Source: Aldehydirespirator sp965116965 (GTDB lineage: Bacteria > Actinomycetota > Acidimicrobiia > Acidimicrobiales > Aldehydirespiratoraceae). Taken from it: a DNA stretch of 64,000 nucleotides. A program made the translations under genes and the position numbers. Location of the stretch: assembly GCA_965116965.1 (NCBI GenBank), contig OZ220743.1, positions 744,001-808,000 on the forward strand. The letters are read 5' to 3'. The first letter of the stretch is position 1; each line of letters begins with the position of its first letter. Under the pieces are notes generated by a model. It worked only from the letters and a program-made list of their open reading frames with translations, did no database searches and had not been told where the DNA came from. Shown here piece by piece: positions 7,955-16,396 of the stretch.

Positions 7955-9825
7955 GCAGCGCAAGATTTCATCGTGCTGCGCAACGCCGAGCGGAGCGGGC
8001 ACACGCCGCCCAGGGCGACATCCCCGACACCGAGCGCCACCTGACAGCAGACAATCCCAGCCCGAGCCGACGCCCGGTGTTGACCACCAAGACCGAGGGG
8101 TTGCGGATGCTTCATCTCATCCGCAACTCCGGTGTGGTGGACCCGTTGGAAGCAAGGCTGAACGGCCTTGTTGACAACACCCGGGAGCGGCGGCTGCTCG
8201 GGCCGCGCCCCGGTCAGCGGTCACGGGTGACGGTGGCGATGATGCTGCTGGCGATTCTGCTTTCCGCGCTGTGCGAGCGCAGTTATCGCCGCAGCGACCT
8301 GTTGCGGGTGCTGTCAGGGTTGCACGCTGACGTCGCCCGACGAGTCGGGCTGATTGACGCTGACGGGAACCTCGTCGTGAGGCACTACAAGACCGTCTTG
8401 CGCCAAGTCCACCGCATGGAGAGCGTGCTGCGCGACGGCTGGACCGTAGTGGAGCACGAAGGCACACCCGCCGAGAAGCGCACCGTCTATGACATGAGAT
8501 GGTTCGTGCGGTCGCTCATCCGAGCCAGCGTCCCCGAGTCTGTGCTCGCACAGGTCCGCCATGTGGCCGTGGACTCCACCAACATCAACTCGTGGGCGAC
8601 CTTTCTGCCCGGACTTGGCCGCAAGTCCGTGCGGCGAGAACCGGTCGCGGCTCGCGCCAAGAAGGTGGCAGAAAGGGACAGCGACAAGATTGATGAGCCG
8701 GACTTGGAGGCGTTTGAGCGCAAGGCACGGAAGAAGCATCCGGGGTTGAAGTTCGGCCTGGACGGGCGGCCCATCTACACGGCGGACAAAGACGTCCGGG
8801 TAGGGCATCGGTCCTCCAACTCCGAGGGGCCAGCCGGGTTCTTCCTCGGATTTGACTTGCACGCTCTAGTCGCCGCTCCCACCGTCATCTCCAACGGCAG
8901 CCGCAACAAGGTCACCCTGGAGAAGCTCCCGCCGTACGTCGTAGGGATGGACCTCGCCCCGGCGTTGACGAACGGTGGCCCCATCGCGTCCCGGTTGGTG
9001 CTGGAGACCCGCGAGCAGTGCCCCAACATCGTGGATGTGACCGGCGACCGCGGCTACAGCCCTAAGAGGGAGACCTACGCCCGACCGCTGCACGCCGCTG
9101 GCATCAACGTGTTCATGGACTATCGGACGGACACACTGGCCCGGCCGGACCACCCCACCATCGGCAAGTTCAAGCACCAGGTCTACGTCCACGCAGGGAC
9201 GATTCTGTCGGCCGACACGCCCAGCGACCAACTGGTGCTGCCCGACCCGCCTGCTGAGCTAGCAACCGCTGAAGAACGAGCGGAGTGGAGGGAGGGCTGG
9301 TATAGCGAGCGTGCCCGACTGTGGGGTTGGTCTTCCAAGCATCACTTCGGTGATGGGCGTATCCAGCTCCGGTCGCCGTCCGGCGCTGGCCGCGTCGCTA
9401 GCAAGCGGGCTACCGCAGCTTCCGGGAGCTTCAATACGCTCTACCGCCCCTCTAGAGACAGCGCCACCGCAACTGCTCTGCTGGACGAACTGGACACGTG
9501 GCAGAGGCTCCCGTACGGGACGAGCGCGTGGGCGCGGGCGTACTACTCGGGTCGGAGCGCGGTAGAGAGCCTGTTCAGCCGCCTGAAGGAGCACGGAGCG
9601 CTCGCGAGCGGAACCTGCCAAGCGTTCGGTCTTGCGGCTAACACCATCGCCGTGCTGGCCCGCATCGTCATCTACAACCTTCGCAAAGCCGATGTAGATG
9701 ACAGCGCCGACGGAGACGATGACAGTGACGGCAGTGACCTAGCGCCGTCCAGCGTCACGCCGCAGCCTCCCGACTCCCGGTTGGGGCCGGATGACGCGTC
9801 TGCGGCGCTGAGAGCACCGCCGTAG
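7951..9825 (+). CDS. IS4-like DDE transposase-domain protein
   Basis: 624 residues. The DDE triad is visible: Asp208 in 'HVAVDST', Asp366 in 'DVTGDRGYS', and Glu539 in 'YYSGRSAVESLFSRLK', which fits the IS4 signature Y-x2-R-x3-E-x6-K exactly. There is a long central insertion and an acidic C-terminal tail. It is much longer than a usual IS4/IS5 transposase. It is translationally coupled to the recombinase-like gene at 6830 and followed by a strong hairpin. I see no clear terminal inverted repeats bounding the pair, so it is probably a cargo or mobility function of the island rather than a free IS. Confidence 0.75.
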   Translation: MSSARFHRAAQRRAERAHAAQGDIPDTERHLTADNPSPSRRPVLTTKTEGLRMLHLIRNSGVVDPLEARLNGLVDNTRERRLLGPRPGQRSRVTVAMMLLAILLSALCERSYRRSDLLRVLSGLHADVARRVGLIDADGNLVVRHYKTVLRQVHRMESVLRDGWTVVEHEGTPAEKRTVYDMRWFVRSLIRASVPESVLAQVRHVAVDSTNINSWATFLPGLGRKSVRREPVAARAKKVAERDSDKIDEPDLEAFERKARKKHPGLKFGLDGRPIYTADKDVRVGHRSSNSEGPAGFFLGFDLHALVAAPTVISNGSRNKVTLEKLPPYVVGMDLAPALTNGGPIASRLVLETREQCPNIVDVTGDRGYSPKRETYARPLHAAGINVFMDYRTDTLARPDHPTIGKFKHQVYVHAGTILSADTPSDQLVLPDPPAELATAEERAEWREGWYSERARLWGWSSKHHFGDGRIQLRSPSGAGRVASKRATAASGSFNTLYRPSRDSATATALLDELDTWQRLPYGTSAWARAYYSGRSAVESLFSRLKEHGALASGTCQAFGLAANTIAVLARIVIYNLRKADVDDSADGDDDSDGSDLAPSSVTPQPPDSRLGPDDASAALRAPP

Positions 9826-9846
9826 CTCGGGCTGACTCTCCGAGTT

Positions 9847-9874
9847 GAAGCTGACGGCTTAGGCCGTCGGCTTC
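9847..9874 (+). terminator. Hairpin terminator after the transposase-like gene
   Basis: GAAGCTGACGGC-TTAG-GCCGTCGGCTTC is a 12-bp stem with a single G-U pair and a 4-nt loop, 21 bp after the stop codon. There is no long T run, as is usual in high-GC actinobacteria. Confidence 0.7.
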
Positions 9875-10038
9875 AGCGCGCCCACGCGTAAGTCTGCGAA
9901 GTCGCGGCCCGTCTCCGGGCCGATACGGCGTCTCCTGCGCCCGTCAACAAGGGCGTGAAACCCCAAGATTGGGCCGGATAACCGCGTCTCGACACAACTC
10001 GCGGAGCCGAGGCATGTCAACTCGCGGAACAGCCACGG

Positions 10039-10109
10039 AGCGGATGACGAGAATCGAACTCGCATTCTCAGCTTGGGAAGCTGATGTTCTACCATTGAAC
10101 TACACCCGC
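10039..10109 (-). tRNA. tRNA-Gly (anticodon CCC)
   Basis: Reading the minus strand, a 7-bp acceptor stem (GCGGGTG / CATCCGC, one G-U) encloses a D-arm, the anticodon arm TCAGC-TTCCCAA-GCTGA and the T-arm GAGTTCGATTCTC. The anticodon is CCC. The length is 71 nt without CCA. Its 3' end faces the island, the usual insertion side for tRNA-targeting integrases. Confidence 0.93.
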
Positions 10110-10154
10110 GAAGGGCACGAGCGTAGCCACGGAGTCGCTCGCTGCACAGCCGAC

Positions 10155-10271
10155 GGATTCTCGGGTCGGTTGTGGGTAGTGAGTGCCTGTGACCGCCCCG
10201 AGATTGCCGGCTCGGATTCTCGGTGTGGTTGTGGGTGGTGAGCGCGTGTACTCGCCCCGAGATTCTCGCGG
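10155..10271. repeat. Two tandem ~57-bp palindromic (REP-like) repeats
   Basis: Two adjacent copies begin GGATTCTCGG and end GCCCCGAGATT, with similar interiors (GGTTGTGGGTRGTGAG). The ends are complementary (TTCTCGG/CCGAGA), so each can fold. A third copy is at 22120-22177. It fills the gap between the tRNA-Gly gene and yaaA. Confidence 0.6.
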
Positions 10272-10274
10272 TCG

Positions 10275-11054
10275 CTACGAGTAGCGCACGTAGACGGGGC
10301 GGTCGGTGTCGGATCGCTCGGGGTCGAACCGGTAGCCGAGCCCGTCGAAGTCCCGCAGCCCCCGCACCGACTTCACCCGGCTGCGGATGATCCAGCCCGC
10401 CATCGACCCACGGGCCCGCTTGGCGAAGAACGAGATCATCTTGGGCTCGGCGTCGCCCCGGCCGTCGAGGAAGGCGGGCGTCACCACCCGCCCCTCCAGC
10501 CGCCCCGCGTCCACCGAGCGGAAGTACTCGTGCGACGCCAGGTTCACCACCACCGCCGGCCCCGGGCTGGCGGCCAGGTCGGTGTTGAGGGCGTCGGTGA
10601 TGCGCTCGCCCCAGTAGGCGTACAGGTCGCGGCCCCGGTCGGTGGCCAGCTTGGAGCCCATCTCCAGCCGGTACGGCTGCATCAGGTCCAGCGGGCGCAG
10701 CACCCCGTACAGCCCCGACAGGATTCGCAGCACCTTCTGGGCGTGGGTGTAGTCCCGCTCGGTGAAGGTGGCCGCCGCGTCCATGCCCTGGTACACGTCG
10801 CCGGCGAAGGCCAGCAGCGCGGGCCGTGCGTCGGCGGTCGTGAACGGCGCCTCCCAGTCGGCGTAGCGGTCGAAGTTGAGTTCGGCCAGCTCCGCCGAGA
10901 TGCTCATCAGCTTGGCGATCTCGTCGGGCGTCTTGCGGCGCATCACGTCCACCAGCGGCCCGGCTTCGTCCAGCATCCGGGGCTGGGAGTGCTTGCGGGT
11001 GGGCAGCTTGGAGCTGTAGTCGAGCGCCTTGGCCGGCGAGACGACGATCAGCAC
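10275..11054 (-). CDS. yaaA: YaaA/UPF0246 peroxide-stress protein
   Basis: 259 residues, full length for the family. The N-terminus 'MLIVVSPAKALDY' and the blocks 'RILSGLYGVLRPLDLMQPYR', 'NLASHEYF' and 'ISFFAKRARG' are family hallmarks. In E. coli YaaA lowers free iron and limits Fenton damage during peroxide stress and has a DNA-binding fold. It is monocistronic here. Confidence 0.93.
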   Translation of the reverse strand: MLIVVSPAKALDYSSKLPTRKHSQPRMLDEAGPLVDVMRRKTPDEIAKLMSISAELAELNFDRYADWEAPFTTADARPALLAFAGDVYQGMDAAATFTERDYTHAQKVLRILSGLYGVLRPLDLMQPYRLEMGSKLATDRGRDLYAYWGERITDALNTDLAASPGPAVVVNLASHEYFRSVDAGRLEGRVVTPAFLDGRGDAEPKMISFFAKRARGSMAGWIIRSRVKSVRGLRDFDGLGYRFDPERSDTDRPVYVRYS

Positions 11055-11144
11055 CGGACCGTTATACCCCCACTAGCCCCGCTCGCCGAAATTGATGCGC
11101 TCATGGGTGTCCAGTACCCGTTTGGTCGCCAATTCCGGACGGGC

Positions 11145-12371
11145 TCAGGCTGCGGCCCCGGTCTCGGCCCCGGTCCCGGTCCCGGCCTCGGCTCGGGGCT
11201 CGAGGTCGGGCAGGCAGCGGCGGAGGTTGCGGATGCCCTGGTTGATGCGCTGGCGGTTTTCGATCAGCGCGAACCGCACGTGCCCCTCGCCGCCGGGCCC
11301 GAACCCCACGCCGGGCGACACCGCCACGTGGGCCTCGCGCACCAGCTTCGACGCGAACTCGATCGAGTCCATGTGCCGGTAGGGCTCGGGGATCCTGGCC
11401 CACACGAACATCGTCCCCTTGGGCGGCTCCACTTCCCAGCCGATGCGGTTGAGGCCCTCGCACAGGGCGTCGCGGCGGCGCTCGTACACCGCGCACGCCT
11501 CCAGCGGGTAGTCGGGCTGCTCCCGCAGCGTCACCGCGGCCGCGATCTGGATGGGCTGGAACGATCCGTAGTCGAGGTAGCTCTTGAGCTTGGCCAGCGC
11601 GGCCACCACCTCGGCGTTGCCCAGCATGAACGCCATCCGCCACCCGGCCATCGAGAACGACTTGGTGCACGAGTAGAACTCGACCGCGCACTCGGTGGCC
11701 CCGTCCACTTGCAGGATCGACGGCGGCACATAGCCGTCGAAGCCCAGGTCTGCGTAGGCGTTGTCGTGCACGATCAGCATCTCGTGCTCCCGGGCCCAGT
11801 CGACCACCTTCTGCATGAAGTCGAGGTCGACGCAGGTGGTGGTGGGGTTGTGCGGGAACGAGATCACCGCCACCCGGGGCTTGGGCCGGCTGTAGTGCCA
11901 GGTGAGCTGCATCCGGTGGACGAACTCGTCGCCGTCGGCCAGGGGCACCTCCCTGATCTGGGCGCCGGCGAACAGCGGCCCGTAGATGTGGATGGGGTAG
12001 CTGGGGGTGGGCACCAGGCAGGTGTCGCCGGGCTGGAGCAGCACCCACATGAGGTGGCTGAAGCCCTCCTTGGCCCCGATGGTGTTGATGACCTCGGCGT
12101 CGGGGTCGAGTTCCACCCCGAAGCGGTGCTGGTAGAGGGCGGCGATGTTGCGGCGCAGCGCGGGCAGGCCCCGGCTGGACGAGTACCGGTGGTTGCGGGG
12201 GTTGCGGGCGGCCTCGCACAGCTTGTCCACCGCGACCGGCGGCGACGGCAGGTCGGGGTTGCCGAACCCGAGGTCGATGATGTCGGCGCCGTCGTGGCGG
12301 AGCTTGATCTTCAGGTCGTTGATGATCGTGAAGACGTAGGGCGGAAGGCCGTTGATGCGCCGGAATTCCAT
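11145..12371 (-). CDS. Class I/II PLP-dependent aminotransferase (AlaA/AspC type)
   Basis: 408 residues, fold-type I aminotransferase. The PLP lysine is in 'SCTKSFSMAGWR', the substrate/PLP loops are 'GFGNPDLPSPP', 'FPHNPTTTC' and 'HDNAYADLGFDGY', and a C-terminal Arg is in 'GHVRFALIENRQR'. It is closest in pattern to alanine- or LL-diaminopimelate-type transaminases. The last ~20 residues are a Gly/Thr/Ala low-complexity tail produced by a short 'ccggtcccgg' DNA repeat and are probably dispensable. The exact substrate is not determinable. Confidence 0.9.
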   Translation of the reverse strand: MEFRRINGLPPYVFTIINDLKIKLRHDGADIIDLGFGNPDLPSPPVAVDKLCEAARNPRNHRYSSSRGLPALRRNIAALYQHRFGVELDPDAEVINTIGAKEGFSHLMWVLLQPGDTCLVPTPSYPIHIYGPLFAGAQIREVPLADGDEFVHRMQLTWHYSRPKPRVAVISFPHNPTTTCVDLDFMQKVVDWAREHEMLIVHDNAYADLGFDGYVPPSILQVDGATECAVEFYSCTKSFSMAGWRMAFMLGNAEVVAALAKLKSYLDYGSFQPIQIAAAVTLREQPDYPLEACAVYERRRDALCEGLNRIGWEVEPPKGTMFVWARIPEPYRHMDSIEFASKLVREAHVAVSPGVGFGPGGEGHVRFALIENRQRINQGIRNLRRCLPDLEPRAEAGTGTGAETGAAA

Positions 12372-12523
12372 CGACCGAAGCTAACAGGCCGCGCCGGGCG
12401 AGCAAGTGAAATTTGTTCCGCGTCCCGCGGTCGGCTGCGGGTCGGCGGCCCATCGGCTCGCGCGCTGACCTACGCTCCTGGCATGGGCCGTGGACCGATG
12501 CTTGCCGGGCAGGAGGCCGCGCC

Positions 12524-13087
12524 GTGATCCTGTCGGACCGCTCGATCCGTGAGGCGCTGGCCGAGGGCCGCATCGTGATCGACCCGCTGGACGACGACGC
12601 GGTGCAGCCGTCGTCGGTGGACCTGCGGCTGGGGTCCAGCTTCCGGGTGTTCCGCAACCACACCCTGGGCCACATCGACGTCAAGCAGGACCTGTCGGAG
12701 CTGACTTCGCTGGTGGAGGCGGGCGACGACGATCCGTTCATCCTGCATCCGGGCGAGTTCGTGCTGGGTGCGACGCTGGAGCGGGTGGCGCTGCCCGATG
12801 ATCTGGTGGCCCGCCTGGAGGGCAAGTCGTCGCTGGGGCGTCTGGGGCTGCTGATCCACTCGACGGCCGGCTTCGTCGATCCCGGCTTCGACGGCCAGCT
12901 CACGCTGGAGCTGTCGAACGTGGCCAACCTGCCGATCACGCTGTATCCGGGGATGCGGATCGGCCAGATCAGCTTCCAGCGGATGACCACCCCGGCCGAC
13001 GCCCCGTACGGCTCCAGCGAGCTGGGCTCGAAGTACCACGGCCAGCGGGGCCCGGTCCCGTCCCGCTACTGGGAGAACTTCAAGTAG
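12524..13087 (+). CDS. dcd: dCTP deaminase (probably dUMP-forming)
   Basis: 187 residues. It starts at GTG 12524 behind a perfect AGGAGG; the upstream extension of the frame is not needed. Family motifs are 'QPSSVDLRLGS', 'EGKSSLGRLGLLIHSTAGFV' and 'DPGFDGQLTLELSN' (catalytic Glu). It converts dCTP to dUTP or directly to dUMP in thymidylate supply. The actinobacterial members of this length are commonly bifunctional. It is divergent from the aminotransferase gene. Confidence 0.93.
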   Translation: MILSDRSIREALAEGRIVIDPLDDDAVQPSSVDLRLGSSFRVFRNHTLGHIDVKQDLSELTSLVEAGDDDPFILHPGEFVLGATLERVALPDDLVARLEGKSSLGRLGLLIHSTAGFVDPGFDGQLTLELSNVANLPITLYPGMRIGQISFQRMTTPADAPYGSSELGSKYHGQRGPVPSRYWENFK

Positions 13088-13168
13088 CACGGTCCTGCCT
13101 CCCATCCCGGATTCCTGCAGTTGGGGGCCTGACAGGTCCTTGAGGACAGGAATCTCGGGTAGGGACGG

Positions 13169-14371
13169 TCAGTCCGTGACTACCGGCAGGGTCTCCCAGC
13201 CCCGCACGGTGGACGTGCGGGCCTGTACCGCGTTGTCCCAGTCGACGTCCCAGGCGGGCCAGCGCTCGAGCACCTCTTCGAGGGCGATGCGGCCCTCGAT
13301 GCGGGCCAGCGCCGCGCCCAGGCAGAAGTGGATGCCGTAGCCGAAGGCGAGGTGGAAGTCGATGGTGCGGTGGATGTCGAAGGTGTCGCCGCGGGCGAAC
13401 TTGCGGTCGTCGCGGTTGGCGGCACCGTTGAGCAGCAGCATGACGCTGCCGGCGGGGACGGTGTGCCCGCGGTGCTCGACGTCGGCGGTCACCCAGCGGG
13501 CCTGCACGGGGGAGGGCGTCTCGTAGCGCAGGATCTCCTCGATGGCCTGGGGTATGAGCGAGCGGTCCTCCACCAGGGCGCGCCGCTGGCCGGGGTGCTC
13601 GGCCAGCAGTTTGCCGGTCCAGCCGATGAGCCGGGTGGTGGTCTCGTTGCCGGCTCCGTTGAGGAGCGAGATGAAGTTCATGATCTCGCGGCGGGTGAGC
13701 CGCCGGAGTGTGCCGGTCTCGTCGGTGAACTCGGCGTAGAGCAGCTCGGTCATGAGGTCGTCGGCGGGGTGGTCGGCCCGCCAGTTGATGTACTCACGGA
13801 GAAAGTCGATCGAGCTCACGTCGCCCGAGGTCTGGTAGGAGAACTCGGGCATGGTGCCGTCCTCGAGCTTGAGGGTGTCGTCCATCAGGTCTCGCAGGGT
13901 GGTCTGGTCCTGCTCGGGGATGCCGAGGAGCATGCCGATGGCTCGCATCGGCACCTGGGCGCCCAGGTCGGCGATGAAGTCGAAGCGGCCGGTGCCCACG
14001 TGGGGATCGAGGCTGCGGGCGCAGAACTCCCGCAGCTTGGACTCCAGGGCGTTCATCTTCTTGGGGGTGAACACCCGCGACACCAGGCCCCGGTGGTAGT
14101 CGTGGACCGGCGGGTCCTCGAAGATCATGAAGCCCGGCGGGACGTCCATGCCGCTCTTGATGATCTCGAGGACGGTGCCCTTGGCCGAGCTGTAGGTGCG
14201 CCAGTCCTTGAAGGCCCGAGCGACGTCGTCGAACCGGCTCAGCGCGTAGAAGTCGTACCGGTCGTTGCGGTACAGCGGCGCGTCGTCGCGCAGCCGCCTC
14301 CACGTCGGGTACGGGTCGGCGTCGATCTCGAAGTCGAACGGGTCGTAGTACGGGGGTTGGCTGCTAGACAT
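13169..14371 (-). CDS. Cytochrome P450
   Basis: About 400 residues from the ATG at 14371 (MSSSQPPYYDP); the frame is open a little further upstream. The I-helix is 'GAGNETTTRLIGW', the ExxR is 'EEILRYE', and the heme loop is 'FGYGIHFCLGAALAR' with the ligand Cys. It is a soluble bacterial class I P450 needing a ferredoxin and reductase encoded elsewhere. It is divergent from the SDR gene at 14410 with only ~38 bp between starts, suggesting shared control and a joint oxidation/dehydrogenation role on an alcohol or steroid-like substrate (inference). Confidence 0.93.
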   Translation of the reverse strand: MSSSQPPYYDPFDFEIDADPYPTWRRLRDDAPLYRNDRYDFYALSRFDDVARAFKDWRTYSSAKGTVLEIIKSGMDVPPGFMIFEDPPVHDYHRGLVSRVFTPKKMNALESKLREFCARSLDPHVGTGRFDFIADLGAQVPMRAIGMLLGIPEQDQTTLRDLMDDTLKLEDGTMPEFSYQTSGDVSSIDFLREYINWRADHPADDLMTELLYAEFTDETGTLRRLTRREIMNFISLLNGAGNETTTRLIGWTGKLLAEHPGQRRALVEDRSLIPQAIEEILRYETPSPVQARWVTADVEHRGHTVPAGSVMLLLNGAANRDDRKFARGDTFDIHRTIDFHLAFGYGIHFCLGAALARIEGRIALEEVLERWPAWDVDWDNAVQARTSTVRGWETLPVVTD

Positions 14372-14409
14372 TGGCCCGGTCACGCTAGGCAGGAGGGCTG
14401 ATCGGCGCA

Positions 14410-15237
14410 ATGTCGCTGTCCGACGGGTTCAGGTTCGACGGCAAACGGGTGCTGGTGGTGGGCGGCGCTACCGGCATGGGCGCGGCCGCGGCCGAGTTGG
14501 CCCTCGATCTGGGGGCCGAGGTCGTGGTCATGGACCGGGCCGAGGTCACCCTCGGTGGCGTGACGGCCGTGGGGCTGGACTTGGCGTCGCAGGAGTCCAT
14601 CGACGCGGCGGTGGATGGCTGCGGCGGTCCGGTGCACGCCCTGCTGGCCTGCGCGGGCGTGGCCGACGGCACTCCCGGCATCGAGCGGATCAATTTCGTG
14701 GGCCACCGCCATCTGGTCGACCGGATGCTGGGCGCCGGGATGCTGCCGGCGGGCTCGGCCATCGGCTTCATCTCGTCGACGGCCGGTCTCGGCTGGGAGC
14801 GGAACCTCGAGGAGTTGAGCGAGGTGCTGGCCATCTCCGATTTCGACGAGGCCGCGGCCTGGTTCGTCGACCACCGCAAGGCCGACTACTTCCACACCAA
14901 GCAGGCGATGTGCGCCTATGTGGCCATCAGTGCCTTCTCGTTGCTGCGGCGGGGGGTCCGGGTCAACGCCATCTGCCCGGGCCCGACCGTGACCCCGTTG
15001 GCTCTGGCCAACCGGGAGCTCTGGCTGGAGTTCGGCGCCGACTACCGGGCCGACGCCGGGGTGGAGGCGTCCACGCCGATGGAGCAGGCCCACCCGCTGC
15101 TGTTCCTGTGCAGCGATGCCGCGGCCTACATCACCGGCGTCACGCTGATCGCCGACGCCGGCTTCATGAGCGCGGGACTCACCGGCGCGTACCCGGCCGC
15201 TACCGACGCCGCCAGGTTCCTGGCGGGCCGCTTGTAG
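14410..15237 (+). CDS. Short-chain dehydrogenase/reductase
   Basis: 275 residues, Rossmann fold. The dinucleotide motif is 'VVGGATGMG' (TGxxxGxG variant) near residue 20, followed by the acidic 'VVVMDRAEV' suggesting NAD(H). The catalytic Ser is in 'FISSTAGL' and YxxxK is in 'ADYFHTKQA'. 'VNAICPGPTVTPL' follows. The layout resembles 3-alpha-HSD/coniferyl-alcohol dehydrogenase-type SDRs, which carry an insert before the catalytic Tyr. It is paired divergently with the P450. Confidence 0.9.
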   Translation: MSLSDGFRFDGKRVLVVGGATGMGAAAAELALDLGAEVVVMDRAEVTLGGVTAVGLDLASQESIDAAVDGCGGPVHALLACAGVADGTPGIERINFVGHRHLVDRMLGAGMLPAGSAIGFISSTAGLGWERNLEELSEVLAISDFDEAAAWFVDHRKADYFHTKQAMCAYVAISAFSLLRRGVRVNAICPGPTVTPLALANRELWLEFGADYRADAGVEASTPMEQAHPLLFLCSDAAAYITGVTLIADAGFMSAGLTGAYPAATDAARFLAGRL

Positions 15238-15260
15238 CTGCTGCGTCTATCCTCTGGACC

Positions 15261-15542
15261 ATGCCGAGACCCACCAAGCGCCGAGTGCCGCCCGGCCGGG
15301 TGACCGCCAAGGGCACCCGCCCCGACAACTACATGCCCGACAGGCAGACCCACACCGGCTTCGATGAGCAGCCTCCGAGCCCGATCTGGGTGCCGATCAC
15401 GCTGTTCAGCCTGCTGGGGCTGGGCGGGGCGACGATCATCGTCAACTACCTGGGCGTGTTCTGGGACACGTCGAACGTGGTCCTTCTGGTCGGTCTGGCC
15501 TTCATCTTGGCCGGGATCGTCACCGCCACCCAGTACCGCTGA
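15261..15542 (+). CDS. crgA: CrgA-like cell division protein
   Basis: 93 residues. A basic cytoplasmic N-terminus (PRPTKRRVPPGRVTAKGTRP) precedes two TM helices (about 46-66 and 72-90) joined by a short 'GVFWDTS' turn. Length, topology and the 'SP.W.......' lead-in match actinobacterial CrgA, which helps place FtsZ/PBPs at the septum. It often lies near the origin of replication; a DnaA-box-like site follows it. Confidence 0.8.
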   Translation: MPRPTKRRVPPGRVTAKGTRPDNYMPDRQTHTGFDEQPPSPIWVPITLFSLLGLGGATIIVNYLGVFWDTSNVVLLVGLAFILAGIVTATQYR

Positions 15543-15586
15543 CAGGGACTCGCCACTGATCACACAAGTGTAATTTCCCCCAGATT

Positions 15587-15606
15587 CGTCCACATCCTGT
15601 GGATAA
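15587..15606. promoter_or_regulatory. DnaA-box-like inverted site
   Basis: TGTGGATAA at 15598-15606 is the exact complement of the consensus DnaA box TTATCCACA. It is preceded by TCCACA, giving the inverted repeat TCCACA-TCC-TGTGGA. It lies in the 75-bp gap between the convergent crgA and zinc-ribbon membrane protein genes. A single box is weak evidence for an initiator-binding role. Confidence 0.4.
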
Positions 15607-15617
15607 CTCGGGAGGCC

Positions 15618-15950
15618 TCACTCGATGGGTGTCACCAGGTCCATCTCGTCCTGGCAGTGGCGGGGCGGCTCGGGGTCCTCATCGGGGGCGACCGTCATGC
15701 GCACCTCGGCGCCGCAGATGGCGCAGCGGTACTCGATCTTGACCTTGCGCAGGATGCCGGGGTCGGGCGGCTCGGGCAGCGGTCGGGCCAGGTTGCGCAG
15801 CATTGCCAGGCCCACGCGCAGCACCACGTAGCCGATGACCACCGCGATCAGCACCTTGAAGACGTCGGCCAGGATGGCGCCCACCACCAGTCCCCCCAGC
15901 GCCAGCACCAGCAACCCAATGTTGACGGCCCTCTCCGACTTCACCTTCAC
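15618..15950 (-). CDS. Small membrane protein with C-terminal zinc ribbon
   Basis: 110 residues. Two TM helices (about 10-30 and 33-50) are followed by 'YRCAICGAEVRM...PRHCQDEM', a C-x2-C ... H-C zinc-binding knuckle. The function is unknown. It converges with crgA, and third positions are almost all G/C. Confidence 0.75.
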   Translation of the reverse strand: MKVKSERAVNIGLLVLALGGLVVGAILADVFKVLIAVVIGYVVLRVGLAMLRNLARPLPEPPDPGILRKVKIEYRCAICGAEVRMTVAPDEDPEPPRHCQDEMDLVTPIE

Positions 15951-15980
15951 GCCAGCCTCCCACCGCCGACTGCCCCGATG

Positions 15981-16349
15981 TTATGCAGCCGTCTCGTTAC
16001 CTCCTTGTTCGCCTTCATGTGGGCCTCCCTCAGAGGCCGAGTTCGGTGCCGCCGGCGGATCGGGAGCGGGTGGTGAGACCGGAGGCGCCGGAGGCTGAGG
16101 ATCGACGAGGGATCCGGCACGGGCCAGCGCCATGATGAGGTCGTCCACCTTTGCTTCCAGCCTGTCGAAGCGGGCATCGACCGCTGCGAACTGTGCGCTG
16201 GTGGTTGTGGTCTGCTCTTCGAACCGGGTGTCGACGTGGTTGCGCAGGTCGCGGAAGTCGGAACGCAGCCAGCGGAAGCCCGCGCCACACGCTGCGACGA
16301 TGGCGGCGAGCGCAACTCCCAAGAGTGTGGCGAGGACTTCTACTTCCAT
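15981..16349 (-). CDS. N-terminally anchored coiled-coil protein
   Basis: 122 residues. There is one TM helix (about 5-27), then a coiled coil (~35-80) with the pattern 'DVRFEEQ..TTSAQFAAVDARFDRLEAKVDDL' (heptad-like), then a Pro/Glu-rich tail. It resembles short anchored coiled-coil proteins in general; no defined function. The truncated gene at 61723 encodes a similar TM-plus-coil start. Confidence 0.65.
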   Translation of the reverse strand: MEVEVLATLLGVALAAIVAACGAGFRWLRSDFRDLRNHVDTRFEEQTTTTSAQFAAVDARFDRLEAKVDDLIMALARAGSLVDPQPPAPPVSPPAPDPPAAPNSASEGGPHEGEQGGNETAA

Positions 16350-16396
16350 GAAAATGAATGTATCACCTTGCTATGACATAAGCAACTGAAAGTGAC

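Noticed and set aside
10530..12527. Plus-strand 665-codon ORF
   Set aside because: Antisense to yaaA and the aminotransferase, both of which have full family motifs.
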